Assembly (NCBI GenBank): GCA_964602985.1
Contig: CAZRTJ010000032.1
Location: forward strand, 1-32,389
DNA length: 32,389 nucleotides
Direction: 5' to 3'
From: CAYZJB01 sp964602985
Lineage (GTDB): Bacteria; CLD3; SB21
The notes below the pieces were generated by a model. The model was not told the DNA's origin, did not search any database, and was given only the letters and a program-made list of their open reading frames with translations. This document shows positions 1 through 8,441 of the stretch, piece after piece. The number at the start of each line of letters is the position of its first letter. Position 1 is the first letter of the stretch. Position numbers and translations under genes: made by a program.

Positions 1-61
1 TCGATTCTTGCTTTTCAGCATCATTAGCGGCACCTTTCGCAGAATCATCACGCGTCTCCGC

Positions 62-1081
62 ATGCTGAAAATCGACATCCACACGCACATTCTCCCGGAA
101 AACTGGCCGGACTTGAAGAAGAAATACGGATACGGCGGATTTGTCCAGCTCGAACACCACGGCCCCGGATGCGCGCGCATGATGCTGGACGGACAGTTGT
201 TTCGCGAAATCCGATCCAACTGCTGGGATGCGTCGGTGCGCCTCCAGGAGTGCGACGGGCATGGCGTTCACGTGCAGGTGCTGTCCACGGTGCCGGTCCT
301 GTTCAGCTACTGGGCGCGGGGCGAAGACGCTCTCGACTTATCCAGATTTCTGAATGACCACCTCGCAGACGTCGTCGCTTCGCATCCTCATCGATTTGTC
401 GGACTCGGCACCTTGCCTTTGCAGTCTCCGGATCTGGCCGTGCGCGAACTGGAAAGGTGCACGCGCGAATTGCATTTGGCGGGTGTGCAGATCGGCTCGC
501 ACGTCAATGAATGGAATTTGAACGCGCCGGAGTTGTTTCCCGTTTTTGAAGCCGCGCAGGAGATGGGTGCGGCGATTTTTGTTCATCCGTGGGACATGAT
601 GGGCAAGGAACACATGCCGCAGTACTGGCTGCCCTGGCTTGTCGGGATGCCTGCGGAGACCTCCCGCGCCATCTGTTCCCTGATTCTTGGCGGAGTATTC
701 GAGCGACTGCCGCGACTGCGCGTCGCCTTCGCGCACGGTGGCGGCTCCTTCCCGGCAACCCTCGGACGGATCGAACACGGATTCCGCGTGAGACCCGACC
801 TCTGCGCATTGGATACGACGATATCTCCGCGGGAGCAGGTAGGAAAATTTTTTCTCGACTCGCTCGTGCATGATCCGGTGGTTCTGCGATACCTCATCCA
901 GTTGGTCGGAGTCAATCGGGTCGCGTTGGGAAGCGATTATCCATTTCCTCTCGGAGAGACTGTGCCGGGTCAGCTCATTGATTCGATGCGGGACCTGGAC
1001 GTGGATTCCCGCGAGTGGCTCTTTCACAGGTCTGCTCTGGACTGGCTGGGAATCAACAAGGATCGATTTCGCACAGCCTGA
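62..1081 (+). CDS. 2-amino-3-carboxymuconate-6-semialdehyde decarboxylase (ACMSD)
   Basis: Non-oxidative decarboxylase of the amidohydrolase superfamily; it converts ACMS, the ring-cleavage product of 3-hydroxyanthranilate, to 2-aminomuconate semialdehyde and so diverts carbon from quinolinate. The 339 residues match the usual length (about 335). The N-terminal metal motif HTH is at residues 7 and 9, a third zinc ligand at H175 (FVHPWD), the catalytic histidine at H225 (FAHGGGSFP) and the last metal Asp at D292 (GSDYPFPLGE). R51, expected near the substrate carboxylate, is present. The start at 62 is preferred because the metal motif then falls where the family has it; an upstream ATG at 8 would add 18 unrelated residues. 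By recall it resembles animal ACMSD closely along its whole length. It is first in a + strand run with the formamidase, kynureninase and monooxygenase. The promoter lies outside the window. The family call is very secure. Confidence 0.95.
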   Translation: MLKIDIHTHILPENWPDLKKKYGYGGFVQLEHHGPGCARMMLDGQLFREIRSNCWDASVRLQECDGHGVHVQVLSTVPVLFSYWARGEDALDLSRFLNDHLADVVASHPHRFVGLGTLPLQSPDLAVRELERCTRELHLAGVQIGSHVNEWNLNAPELFPVFEAAQEMGAAIFVHPWDMMGKEHMPQYWLPWLVGMPAETSRAICSLILGGVFERLPRLRVAFAHGGGSFPATLGRIEHGFRVRPDLCALDTTISPREQVGKFFLDSLVHDPVVLRYLIQLVGVNRVALGSDYPFPLGETVPGQLIDSMRDLDVDSREWLFHRSALDWLGINKDRFRTA

Positions 1082-1220
1082 CACAACCCTCGCCCTCGCA
1101 CACCTCACCTGGTCGTTGCAGTCTTCCGTTGCAAAGACGCCCCGCAGAGTCTACATTCAGCCACAAAACCTGACGAAACGCAGTGATTCATCACCATGAC
1201 CGCCGGATCGACCGCACAGA

Positions 1221-2024
1221 ATGGCACAGACGATGAATGTTTGGATTGACCTTCACGGTGTCCGCTACGCGGTGGACCTGTCTTGTCCCATCGATATCTC
1301 GATCCCGATGATCTTTGACGGGCCGCAACCACTGGCGTATGGAGCTTCGGCGGCGACGGCGAGTACGCTGGAACAGGACGGATGGATCGGCGATACCCGG
1401 CGCGGCGGTCCGTGCAATGTCCAGACGCTGACGCTCACGCCGCATTGCAACGGAACCCACACCGAATGCGTGGGTCACCTCACGCGTGAACGCATGGCCA
1501 TTTCCTCCGTTCTCCACGCGACGCTTTGTCCCGGCACTTTGATCACGATCGAGCCCCGGAGGCGTACAGACACTGCCGAACGCTATCACCCCGGGATCGC
1601 ACCGGAGGACTGGTTGATCACGAAAGCCGCTCTGGACGAGGCAGGAAGTCGGTGGGATGCGAAATTTTCCCAAAGCCTCATCGTCCGCACGCGACCCAAC
1701 GACGACACCAAGCGGAGTCGCACGTACGGCGACTTTCCCTTTTTTACCGTCGAGGCGATGGAGTGGGTACGCGCGCGCGGCTGCGAGCACCTGATCGTGG
1801 ATACGCCGTCGGTCGATCGGGCGCGCGATGAGGGTCTGCTGACCGCGCATCGAATTTTTTGGGATGCTGGGAACCATCCGCCTTCCCAGCGGACGATCAC
1901 GGAGATGGCGTATGTGCCGAATGAAATCGAAGACGGACAATACTTTGTGATGATCCAGATTCCAAATTTCGTCACCGATGCCGCGCCCAGCCGCGTGTTT
2001 CTTTTCCGAGCGGAGGCCGGATGA
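1221..2024 (+). CDS. Cyclase-family metal hydrolase, probable kynurenine formamidase
   Basis: Member of the cyclase/KynB-type family, metal-dependent hydrolases that include arylformamidase (N-formylkynurenine to kynurenine plus formate). 267 residues. The family metal signature is at residues 75-86, PHCNGTHTECVGH, giving H75, H80, E82 and H86. Compared with the usual KynB form (H-x-G-T/A-H-x-D-x-P-x-H) there is one extra residue between the first His and the GTH, and Glu replaces Asp, so this is a divergent branch. The role is inferred from position: its stop overlaps the kynureninase start by four bases (ATGA), which suggests translational coupling, and no other formamidase candidate is in the window. 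No clear ribosome site precedes 1221; an internal ATG at 1233 is an alternative. The 139 bases before it hold nothing I recognise. Confidence 0.82.
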   Translation: MAQTMNVWIDLHGVRYAVDLSCPIDISIPMIFDGPQPLAYGASAATASTLEQDGWIGDTRRGGPCNVQTLTLTPHCNGTHTECVGHLTRERMAISSVLHATLCPGTLITIEPRRRTDTAERYHPGIAPEDWLITKAALDEAGSRWDAKFSQSLIVRTRPNDDTKRSRTYGDFPFFTVEAMEWVRARGCEHLIVDTPSVDRARDEGLLTAHRIFWDAGNHPPSQRTITEMAYVPNEIEDGQYFVMIQIPNFVTDAAPSRVFLFRAEAG

Positions 2025-3280
2025 CGAACGATCGAAGCCGGGAATTTGCAGAATCCGCCGACGCACAGGATCCGCTGCGCACGTATCGTGAGCGATTCCA
2101 CATTCCCCAGGCCGCGGACGGTCGGGAGGCGATCTACTTTTGCGGCAACTCGCTGGGGCTGCAGCCGAAGACTGTGCAATCCGCCATCGAAGAAGAACTA
2201 GACGATTGGCGGCGGCTGGCGGTGGATGGACATGCGCACGCCCGCCGGCCGTGGATGTCTTATCACGAATGTCTGACGCATCAGACCGCGCGGGTCGTCG
2301 GGGCCTTGCCGCACGAAGTGATTAACATGAATTCCCTCACCGTGAATCTGCATCTGATGATGGTGACGTTTTATCAGCCGTCAGGCGATCGGACAAAAAT
2401 CCTGATCGAACGAGGAGCGTTCCCGTCCGACCGGTATGCGGTGGTCTCGCAGTTGTCTTATCATGGATTGAATCCCGAGGATCATCTGATCGAGCTGGCG
2501 CCGCGACCGGGGAACACGTGTCTGCATCCGGACGACGTACTGCAGGCCATTGAGACGATGGGCCATGACCTTGCGCTCATCCTGCTTGGGGGGGTCAATT
2601 ATTATACGGGTCAGTGTTTTGACCTGTGCTCGATCACGGAGGCCGGACATCGTCAGGGTTGTTTTGTGGGATTTGACCTCGCGCACGCGGCGGGGAATGT
2701 TCCGCTGCAACTGCATGAGTGGAACGTGGACTTCGCAGTGTGGTGCTCGTACAAGTATTTGAACTCCGGCCCCGGCGGCATCGCCGGTTGTTTCATACAC
2801 GAACAGCATGCCTCCAATCCCGGTTTGCCTCGATTCGCCGGATGGTGGGGACATGACAAGAACACGCGATTTCTGATGGGTCCGGATTTTTTTCCGATGC
2901 CGACGGCAGAGGGATGGCAGCTGAGCAACCCTCCGATCTTTCAGATGGCGAGTCTGCGCGCGTCTCTGGATATTTTTGACGAGTGCGGAATGGCGGCGCT
3001 GCGTCGCAAGAGCGAACACCTGACGGGATATGTGGAATTCCTGCTCGAGCCGCTAAAGAACGTGACGATCACGACGCCAAATGATCCCGACCGGCGCGGA
3101 TGCCAGCTTTCGCTGCGAGTAGCGAACGGCCGATCGGTGCATGAAAAGCTGACGGCGCGCGGGGTCGTCTGCGATTGGCGGGAGCCCGACGTGATCCGGA
3201 TCGCGCCGGTTCCGTTGTACAACACGTTTGTCGATGTGCACACATTTGCATCGATTTTGGGTGAATTGTCTGATTCGTAA
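2021..3280 (+). CDS. kynU: Kynureninase
   Basis: PLP enzyme of aminotransferase fold type I that cleaves kynurenine or 3-hydroxykynurenine to anthranilate or 3-hydroxyanthranilate plus alanine. Length 419 residues fits bacterial kynureninases. The PLP-binding lysine is K245 in CSYKYLNSGPGG, and D219 in FDLAHAAGN is the residue expected to contact the pyridine nitrogen. YFCGNSLGLQP near residue 39 is the typical N-terminal substrate/cofactor segment, and RFAGWWGHD near 271 the conserved loop. The start overlaps the preceding stop by four bases and the 3' end is nine bases before the monooxygenase, so the three genes are surely co-transcribed. With the monooxygenase next door the physiological substrate is probably 3-hydroxykynurenine. 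I see nothing abnormal. Confidence 0.96.
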   Translation: MTNDRSREFAESADAQDPLRTYRERFHIPQAADGREAIYFCGNSLGLQPKTVQSAIEEELDDWRRLAVDGHAHARRPWMSYHECLTHQTARVVGALPHEVINMNSLTVNLHLMMVTFYQPSGDRTKILIERGAFPSDRYAVVSQLSYHGLNPEDHLIELAPRPGNTCLHPDDVLQAIETMGHDLALILLGGVNYYTGQCFDLCSITEAGHRQGCFVGFDLAHAAGNVPLQLHEWNVDFAVWCSYKYLNSGPGGIAGCFIHEQHASNPGLPRFAGWWGHDKNTRFLMGPDFFPMPTAEGWQLSNPPIFQMASLRASLDIFDECGMAALRRKSEHLTGYVEFLLEPLKNVTITTPNDPDRRGCQLSLRVANGRSVHEKLTARGVVCDWREPDVIRIAPVPLYNTFVDVHTFASILGELSDS

Positions 3281-3289
3281 AGGAGCGGT

Positions 3290-4642
3290 ATGTCTTCCAA
3301 ACCAGTGATTGTTGTCGGCGCGGGTCTGGCGGGTTCGTTGCTTTCCATCTACCTCGCCAGGCGCGGGTATAAGGTGGATCTGTATGAGCGACGACCCGAC
3401 ATGCGCAAGGTCTCGATCAGCAGCGGACGGTCGATCAATCTGGCTTTGTCTGCAAGAGGGATCCAGGCACTGAAGGAAGTCGGCCTCGAATCGGACCTGA
3501 TCCGGCTCTCCATCCCGATGCCCGGCCGTATGGTTCACCCGCAGGACGGCGAGGTCAACTTCCAGCCTTACTCCCTCCATGCGACCGACCATATCAATTC
3601 GATCAGCCGGGGCGAATTGACGATGCGGCTGATGACGGCGGCGGAGGAAGCGGGGGTACGGATCTATTTCAATCATCGATGCACCGCGATGAATCTGGAA
3701 ACAGGAAACGTCACATTTGTTCACGAGAAGACCGGTTCGGCAACCGAGGCGGGCGGCCAGACCGTGATCGGCGCCGACGGGAGTGCATCGGCACTCCGGA
3801 TCGAGATGATGAAGCGGCATGGATTTAATTATTCGCAGGTGTATCAGAATCACGGCTACAAGGAACTGACGATGCCGGCGGCGGAGCGTGGCGGGTATCG
3901 GATCGAGAAGAACGCCCTGCACATTTGGCCGCGGAAAACCTACATGCTCATCGCGCTGCCGAATATGGACGGGAGTTTCACGGTCACTCTCTTCTACCCC
4001 ATGACGGGGGATAACAGTTTTGCGTCACTCCAGGATTCGGCCAAAGTGCGCGCATTCTTTGAGGGGCAGTTTCCGGACGCGCTGCCGCACCTGCCCAACG
4101 TACTGGAGGATTATTTTTCCAATCCCGTCGGGAGCCTGGTCACGATCAAATGTCACCCCTGGCATGTGCAGTCGAAGCTCCTGCTGTTGGGTGATGCGGC
4201 GCATGCGATCGTTCCGTTTTTCGGGCAGGGGATGAATTGCGCGTTTGAGGACTGCTCGGTGCTGAACGAATGCATCGGTCGACACGAAGGGGATTGGAAC
4301 CGGGTGTTCATGGAGTTTGGAGAATTGCGCAAGGCCAACACCGACGCCATCGCCGATCTGGCGGTGGAAAATTTCATCGAAATGCGGGACCGCGTGAGCG
4401 ACCCGAAATTTCTACGGAGAAAACAGATCGAACGAACGCTGGCCACGGCGTTTCCCGAGTACTTCGTGCCCAAGTACGAGATGGTATCGTTTCACCGGAT
4501 CCCTTATTCCATCGCGCTGAACCGCGGACAGATCCAAGAGTCGATCCTGCGACAACTGGAGGAAGCCTATCCCGCGGAAGTCGACCTGAAAGCCGCGGAA
4601 GCTCTGATCCTCCGTCGTCTGGAGCCTTTCAGGGATGTGTAG
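3290..4642 (+). CDS. kmo: Kynurenine 3-monooxygenase
   Basis: FAD- and NADPH-dependent aromatic hydroxylase producing 3-hydroxykynurenine. Residues 7-30 form the dinucleotide-binding fold with GAGLAGSLLS; the second FAD motif is GADGSASALR at 161-170 and the ribityl-binding motif GDAAHAIVPFFGQGMN at 301-316. Length 450 is close to the eukaryotic and Bacteroidetes enzymes before their membrane anchor; the C-terminus here shows no obvious transmembrane helix. A strong ribosome site (AAAGGAG) sits six bases before ATG 3290, which fixes the start. Last gene of the left kynurenine block; it converges on the anti-sigma gene 85 bases away, and I see no convincing terminator hairpin between them. The reaction needs O2, so the host must live at least partly aerobically. 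Confidence 0.95.
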   Translation: MSSKPVIVVGAGLAGSLLSIYLARRGYKVDLYERRPDMRKVSISSGRSINLALSARGIQALKEVGLESDLIRLSIPMPGRMVHPQDGEVNFQPYSLHATDHINSISRGELTMRLMTAAEEAGVRIYFNHRCTAMNLETGNVTFVHEKTGSATEAGGQTVIGADGSASALRIEMMKRHGFNYSQVYQNHGYKELTMPAAERGGYRIEKNALHIWPRKTYMLIALPNMDGSFTVTLFYPMTGDNSFASLQDSAKVRAFFEGQFPDALPHLPNVLEDYFSNPVGSLVTIKCHPWHVQSKLLLLGDAAHAIVPFFGQGMNCAFEDCSVLNECIGRHEGDWNRVFMEFGELRKANTDAIADLAVENFIEMRDRVSDPKFLRRKQIERTLATAFPEYFVPKYEMVSFHRIPYSIALNRGQIQESILRQLEEAYPAEVDLKAAEALILRRLEPFRDV

Positions 4643-4727
4643 CCTTCTCGTTTGGCGGCAAGTCTGAAGACCGATCACAGTATGCAGATCCCCATCCTCG
4701 CTTCCGTGACGGCAAACAATCATTAAG

Positions 4728-5156
4728 TCACTCCGACGTTTGCCCTCCCGCCCAAACTGTAGGCCACGACACGAGAACAGCCAGGACCAGCGGCAGGAGA
4801 ATCGGCCCAGCGCTCACAGCCATGTCCCAGATGTGAGAGATGGATATGAACGCCCCTCGGTCCACTGCGGCAAGAATGGCGGGCACGAGTATCGCACTCC
4901 CTGCGGCGGTCCATCGATGCACTCGGGAACGAATCCTGCGGCGACGCTCCTCCCTTCGCCATTCGCCCTGAATCAGAGGCCAGGTGTACACTGGAACTCC
5001 TGCCCGTACAACGTCATCCTGTTTCCACTTTTCTAAAGCAAGTTTCATCTCCGTCAAAGCGCGACAGGAAGAACATTGTTGGATATGCTCGTACAATTCC
5101 GCATGGATCGGCTCCGAAGCGTCCAGCGCTTCTTCTTGACGAGGACAGGGTATCAT
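4728..5156 (-). CDS. Zinc-finger anti-sigma factor, membrane anchored
   Basis: Small protein of 142 residues with an N-terminal H-x3-C-x2-C motif (H24, C28, C31 in HIQQCSSC), the hallmark of ZAS-type anti-sigma domains that clamp ECF sigma factors. A basic stretch around 67-82 is followed by hydrophobic segments near 85-98 and 113-135, so the C-terminal half is probably membrane embedded with the sigma-binding part in the cytoplasm. The start at 5156 is chosen because it lies two bases after the sigma-factor stop; a longer reading to 5294 would overlap the sigma gene heavily. It is the last gene of the S41 peptidase - membrane protein - sigma - anti-sigma operon. The call rests on the motif plus the partner gene; no anti-sigma subfamily is claimed. 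Confidence 0.82.
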   Translation of the reverse strand: MIPCPRQEEALDASEPIHAELYEHIQQCSSCRALTEMKLALEKWKQDDVVRAGVPVYTWPLIQGEWRREERRRRIRSRVHRWTAAGSAILVPAILAAVDRGAFISISHIWDMAVSAGPILLPLVLAVLVSWPTVWAGGQTSE

Positions 5157-5158
5157 AC

Positions 5159-5629
5159 TTACCACTCCATTTTGTGCAGGATAGTGATCAATTTTTGGCG
5201 AGCGCGAAAAAGCAACACCTTGACGCTTGCCTTTCGAAGATTCAACACGTTTGCAATTTCGTCGTGTGTGCATCCCTCGGCATAAGCCATCCACAGCAGT
5301 GACCGCTGCGCGGGCTTCAACAGCTGGAAGGCGCGATCGAGATCAATAGACATCTCCGATTGGTTGGCCGCGGAGTCCGGAACTTCGGCCAGATCGGCGT
5401 GCGCTTTGTCTCGGCGGAAATAGTCGGTCGTCAGATTGGCGGCGGTGCGAAACAGATAGGTCTTCCGCTGCCGTGAGGACAGACGCGAGAGGTCCCTCTC
5501 CAGCATCCGGATAAAAGCCTCTTGCACCACGTCGTCCGCAACGATCGGATCTCGGCAGACCCGAACCACGAACGCCCAGACAGTCCGTGCATGCGCGTCG
5601 TACAGTTCCCGAAATTCTTCTTCCGACAT
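5159..5629 (-). CDS. ECF-type RNA polymerase sigma factor
   Basis: Sigma-70 family protein of 156 residues with only regions 2 and 4. Region 2 spans about residues 8-75 (DDVVQEAFIRML for core binding, then the -10 recognition helix around TYLFRTAANLTTDYFRR). Region 4 spans about 96-150 with the helix-turn-helix CTHDEIANVLNLRKASVKVL. The start at 5629 (MSEEEFREL) is eight bases after the stop of the upstream membrane-protein gene; an upstream extension would run into that gene. It is followed two bases later by its anti-sigma factor. Its regulon cannot be read from the sequence. The placement behind an S41 peptidase and a membrane protein suggests a cell-envelope signal, which is inference. 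Confidence 0.92.
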   Translation of the reverse strand: MSEEEFRELYDAHARTVWAFVVRVCRDPIVADDVVQEAFIRMLERDLSRLSSRQRKTYLFRTAANLTTDYFRRDKAHADLAEVPDSAANQSEMSIDLDRAFQLLKPAQRSLLWMAYAEGCTHDEIANVLNLRKASVKVLLFRARQKLITILHKMEW

Positions 5630-5637
5630 CAGACGGA

Positions 5638-6081
5638 CTATTTTGCGTTCTTGCGGCCACTCGACCGACCGAGGAAAGCGTGAACAAGCAGGCCCAGTGA
5701 CGCCGCGGCGCACAGGCTCGCCCAATAGTAATAATCCTGCGTTTTACCAATGTCGTTGGTATCGGTGGCGTGACGCCAGGCGTATCCGTTTAGAAACATG
5801 GCGGCGCCCGCCAAAGCCATCATGACCGACGCCGCAAGCAAACGCGAAAACCTTCCACGCGGTGATTCTTCCGGTCCCAAAAACAGGTCTTTTCCTGCCT
5901 CGCTTCGCGCGAATTCAACAAATTCCGCCGCCGAAGAGAATTTGGCGACAATGTCCCGGCGCAGATCGAGGTCCTTGTTGCGGGCTTCCGCTTTCCACTG
6001 CAGACGCTTGTACAGCAGGCCCAAGCCCGCCAGTCCGAGCACGCCGAACACAACCATCATCACGATGTCTTCCAGTACCAT
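5638..6081 (-). CDS. Small membrane protein in the ECF operon
   Basis: 147-residue protein I do not assign to a named family. It has a hydrophobic N-terminal segment at about 5-23, a charged middle part (about 25-80, rich in Lys, Arg, Glu and Asp), and two further hydrophobic segments at about 83-102 and 118-137, ending in a basic tail. The predicted layout is an inner-membrane protein with a soluble loop between the first and second helices. The ribosome site GGAGGG lies just before ATG 6081. It starts 12 bases after the S41 peptidase stop and ends 8 bases before the sigma factor, so it belongs to that operon. It could be a sensor or accessory part of the sigma system; nothing in the sequence proves it. 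Confidence 0.72.
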   Translation of the reverse strand: MVLEDIVMMVVFGVLGLAGLGLLYKRLQWKAEARNKDLDLRRDIVAKFSSAAEFVEFARSEAGKDLFLGPEESPRGRFSRLLAASVMMALAGAAMFLNGYAWRHATDTNDIGKTQDYYYWASLCAAASLGLLVHAFLGRSSGRKNAK

Positions 6082-6093
6082 GGGCCCTCCGAA

Positions 6094-7407
6094 TTATTTT
6101 TTTCTTCCGTACTTGTCTTCCGTGTCGTCGTACCACAAAACCCTCATCTGACGCACCGGGCGATCGTCACGAGCAAACGCAATACGATAGTCTTTTCTTC
6201 CATCGACCGCAAAGGTGCCGTCGGACAAATAGGTCAGTTTCCGTTTCCGCTTTCCATTGTCAAAATACAGATTGCCTTTGATAACCACGATCGCCTGGTC
6301 GCCTTCGTACTGACCCACGACCGCCGTGACTAAATCAGTCGGCGGCGCTTCGGCGCTCATCAGGCCCTCGTATTCGCGCATGCTCCATCGATATCGCTGT
6401 CGCGCTTTCTTGTCGTCAGATTGACTGGCGAGAAGACGATTGACTTCCAGCAGGGTCCCATCGAGAATATGGTCGGCGGATGTCCGGATGTCGGGGGTCA
6501 CGCCTACGGCATCGACGCTCTTTCCTGTCACCGAATTTCGCCCCACAGCAGTGGTGATAAACATGTACAGGTAATCATTAACCACGAACAACTCGCCGGG
6601 ATTGCCTTTGCCTGCAGTCTGTTCACCTACTATGGTTGCCCGCTTGTATTGCTGCAAGGTATAGGCGATTCCTTCTGCGGCGGAGGCCGTCCGCGAACTC
6701 ACCGCGATAAAAAGTGGTACCCGAGTCAGATCCTTCATACCCGGCTCACGGGACGTGAAGAAGAACTCTCTCCGGCTCTGCCTGCGGAAGTCCATCTCGC
6801 CGATCGGGGTAGAGTCCGGAAGAAAATGGCTCATGATGAAATCGCCCGTCGCGGAGGCTCCGCCGCCGCAATCCGTGAAATCCAGCAAAATTGCAGAACT
6901 GTGCGAAACAAATGTCAGGGCGCCTATCAGCGTTTCTCGGCAAATCGCCAGTTCTACGAAATTATCGATCTTCAGAATCCCGATATTGCCTTCCTGCACT
7001 TCCGCTTTGCGGATGCGGTAATTCTCGTTCTCCAGCATCTGAAGGTATTCCTTCTTCGGGGCCGCCACCTTTTGTCCAGAGGCGTCCAGCCGGAGTTGAG
7101 CGACAATTTTTGGACTGATGGAAATCCGAAGATGCCGATCCCCTGTCAGGCGGACCAGGTCCGAGTTCAGACGATCCAGAAAGACTTCGGGATTTCTGAG
7201 GCCCTGACACGCCTCCGCAGTGTACTCCACAGCAAGCAGACTGTCCAGACCGGTCAGCCTTTCGGGAAACACATAGTTCGATTTCAATAAATCACTGGCT
7301 GTCTTCAGGATCCTTTCCTGATCCGTATAAGACAATTTCGGCTGACCCGAAACTGAAGCTGTCAGAAGGAAATGGACCACCAGCAAGAGATCGATCAGGC
7401 AACGCAT
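6094..7407 (-). CDS. S41 family peptidase, exported
   Basis: 437-residue protein with an N-terminal signal peptide (about residues 1-22, ending near SVSGQ). Residues about 25-110 resemble the helical N-terminal domain of interphotoreceptor retinoid-binding-protein-like S41 members, and about 140-310 the catalytic domain. The serine nucleophile is expected at S242 in SSRTASAAEGIAY, followed by GEQTAGKGNPGE and AVGRNSVTGKS, which fit the family. The last 90 residues form a beta-rich tail of a kind often appended to these proteins. ATG 7407 is chosen over 7425 and the much longer 7677 because it follows an AAGGAG site at the right spacing and begins the signal peptide directly. First gene of the sigma/anti-sigma operon, divergent from the outer-membrane protein at 7613. 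Substrate unknown. Confidence 0.86.
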   Translation of the reverse strand: MRCLIDLLLVVHFLLTASVSGQPKLSYTDQERILKTASDLLKSNYVFPERLTGLDSLLAVEYTAEACQGLRNPEVFLDRLNSDLVRLTGDRHLRISISPKIVAQLRLDASGQKVAAPKKEYLQMLENENYRIRKAEVQEGNIGILKIDNFVELAICRETLIGALTFVSHSSAILLDFTDCGGGASATGDFIMSHFLPDSTPIGEMDFRRQSRREFFFTSREPGMKDLTRVPLFIAVSSRTASAAEGIAYTLQQYKRATIVGEQTAGKGNPGELFVVNDYLYMFITTAVGRNSVTGKSVDAVGVTPDIRTSADHILDGTLLEVNRLLASQSDDKKARQRYRWSMREYEGLMSAEAPPTDLVTAVVGQYEGDQAIVVIKGNLYFDNGKRKRKLTYLSDGTFAVDGRKDYRIAFARDDRPVRQMRVLWYDDTEDKYGRKK

Positions 7408-7612
7408 AGACTTCTCCTTTTCCATTAAGACGAAGAAAAGCGGTCGGAGGTTAACAGCCAGGGATATCGTATGACCTGATCCTGCATTTATTGTCCTCTC
7501 CCACCGTCTCAGCCTGCAAGGATAGACCTTTGGCACGGGCCCATCTTTCAAGCTGAAGCGATCCAGGGGGCCGGTCTGCCTATCTTGTGGGGAACAAACT
7601 AAGGAGACCCCT

Positions 7613-8431
7613 ATGAAACACGTAACAAAAACCAGCCTTTTGACAGTCGTACTGGCAATCCTGATCCTGCCGGCCACCGTCCTCGCTCACGGAGGCGGAA
7701 AAAAGAACATCCGACTTCATGTCGACCCAACTGTCAAGGAATGCTCATTCAGGTTGGATTCATCTCTGACCCAACGGGCTTGGAGCCAGTTCACACAGGA
7801 GGCCGGCATCGTGACGTACTTCCGTCCTTTGATCAGCGCAAAACCCATGGGCGCCGGAAGGTTCGAGTTATCCCTGTTGCAGTGGGGCACATCCATTAAC
7901 GAAGCCGACGCCGCATGGAACAACACATTCGTACACCCCGATTCCACTCACTGGCTTACGCACGGCAAACCGCTGGCCTTTCCCGGTCTCATGTTTCGGG
8001 TCGGCGTTACGGATCGTCTCGACGTCGGAGCCTACTTGACCAAGTCGCCGGGATCGAACTATGGCTTCTGGGGCGGTCAGGTTCAGTACAGCATGGTTCA
8101 GGCCAAAGGCTGGGACGCCGCGGCCCGAATCAGTTTTGTGTCGATGTATGGGCCCAAAGACCTGGACTTCACGGTCTACGGGGCAGACCTGGTCGTCAGT
8201 CGGGAGTATAAAACCTCGGGATGGTCGTCCGTCTCTCCGTATGCAGGACTCTCTACGTTCCTCGCGACATCCCATGAAAAGACGGCTGCTGTCGAACTGA
8301 AGGACGAAAATCGTCTGGGGGTTATCGGTACGATGGGCGTGGTCGCACAGGTCTCCCGCGCCCAATTGGCTGTGGAGTACGGAATTTCCAGAGTCCAAAC
8401 GCTGTCGTTCAAACTTGGAGTGAGTTTCTAA
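7613..8431 (+). CDS. Predicted outer-membrane beta-barrel protein
   Basis: 272-residue protein with a classical signal peptide (residues 1-25, positive start, hydrophobic core, cleavage near VLAHG). The mature part has the alternating pattern of amphipathic beta strands with many aromatic and glycine residues, and it ends in a terminal Phe (KLGVSF), the usual barrel-assembly signal. No enzymatic motif is visible. An AAGGAG site lies seven bases upstream of ATG 7613. It is transcribed divergently from the S41 operon across a 205-base gap and converges on the Pit transporter only ten bases away. It could be a small porin or an uncharacterised surface protein; I recognise no specific family. Confidence 0.7.
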   Translation: MKHVTKTSLLTVVLAILILPATVLAHGGGKKNIRLHVDPTVKECSFRLDSSLTQRAWSQFTQEAGIVTYFRPLISAKPMGAGRFELSLLQWGTSINEADAAWNNTFVHPDSTHWLTHGKPLAFPGLMFRVGVTDRLDVGAYLTKSPGSNYGFWGGQVQYSMVQAKGWDAAARISFVSMYGPKDLDFTVYGADLVVSREYKTSGWSSVSPYAGLSTFLATSHEKTAAVELKDENRLGVIGTMGVVAQVSRAQLAVEYGISRVQTLSFKLGVSF

Positions 8432-8441
8432 TTCGTGGACA

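Noticed and set aside
4643..4727. Terminator between the monooxygenase and anti-sigma genes
   Set aside because: Only a weak pairing of GTTTG with CAAAC with no stable stem or T-tract.
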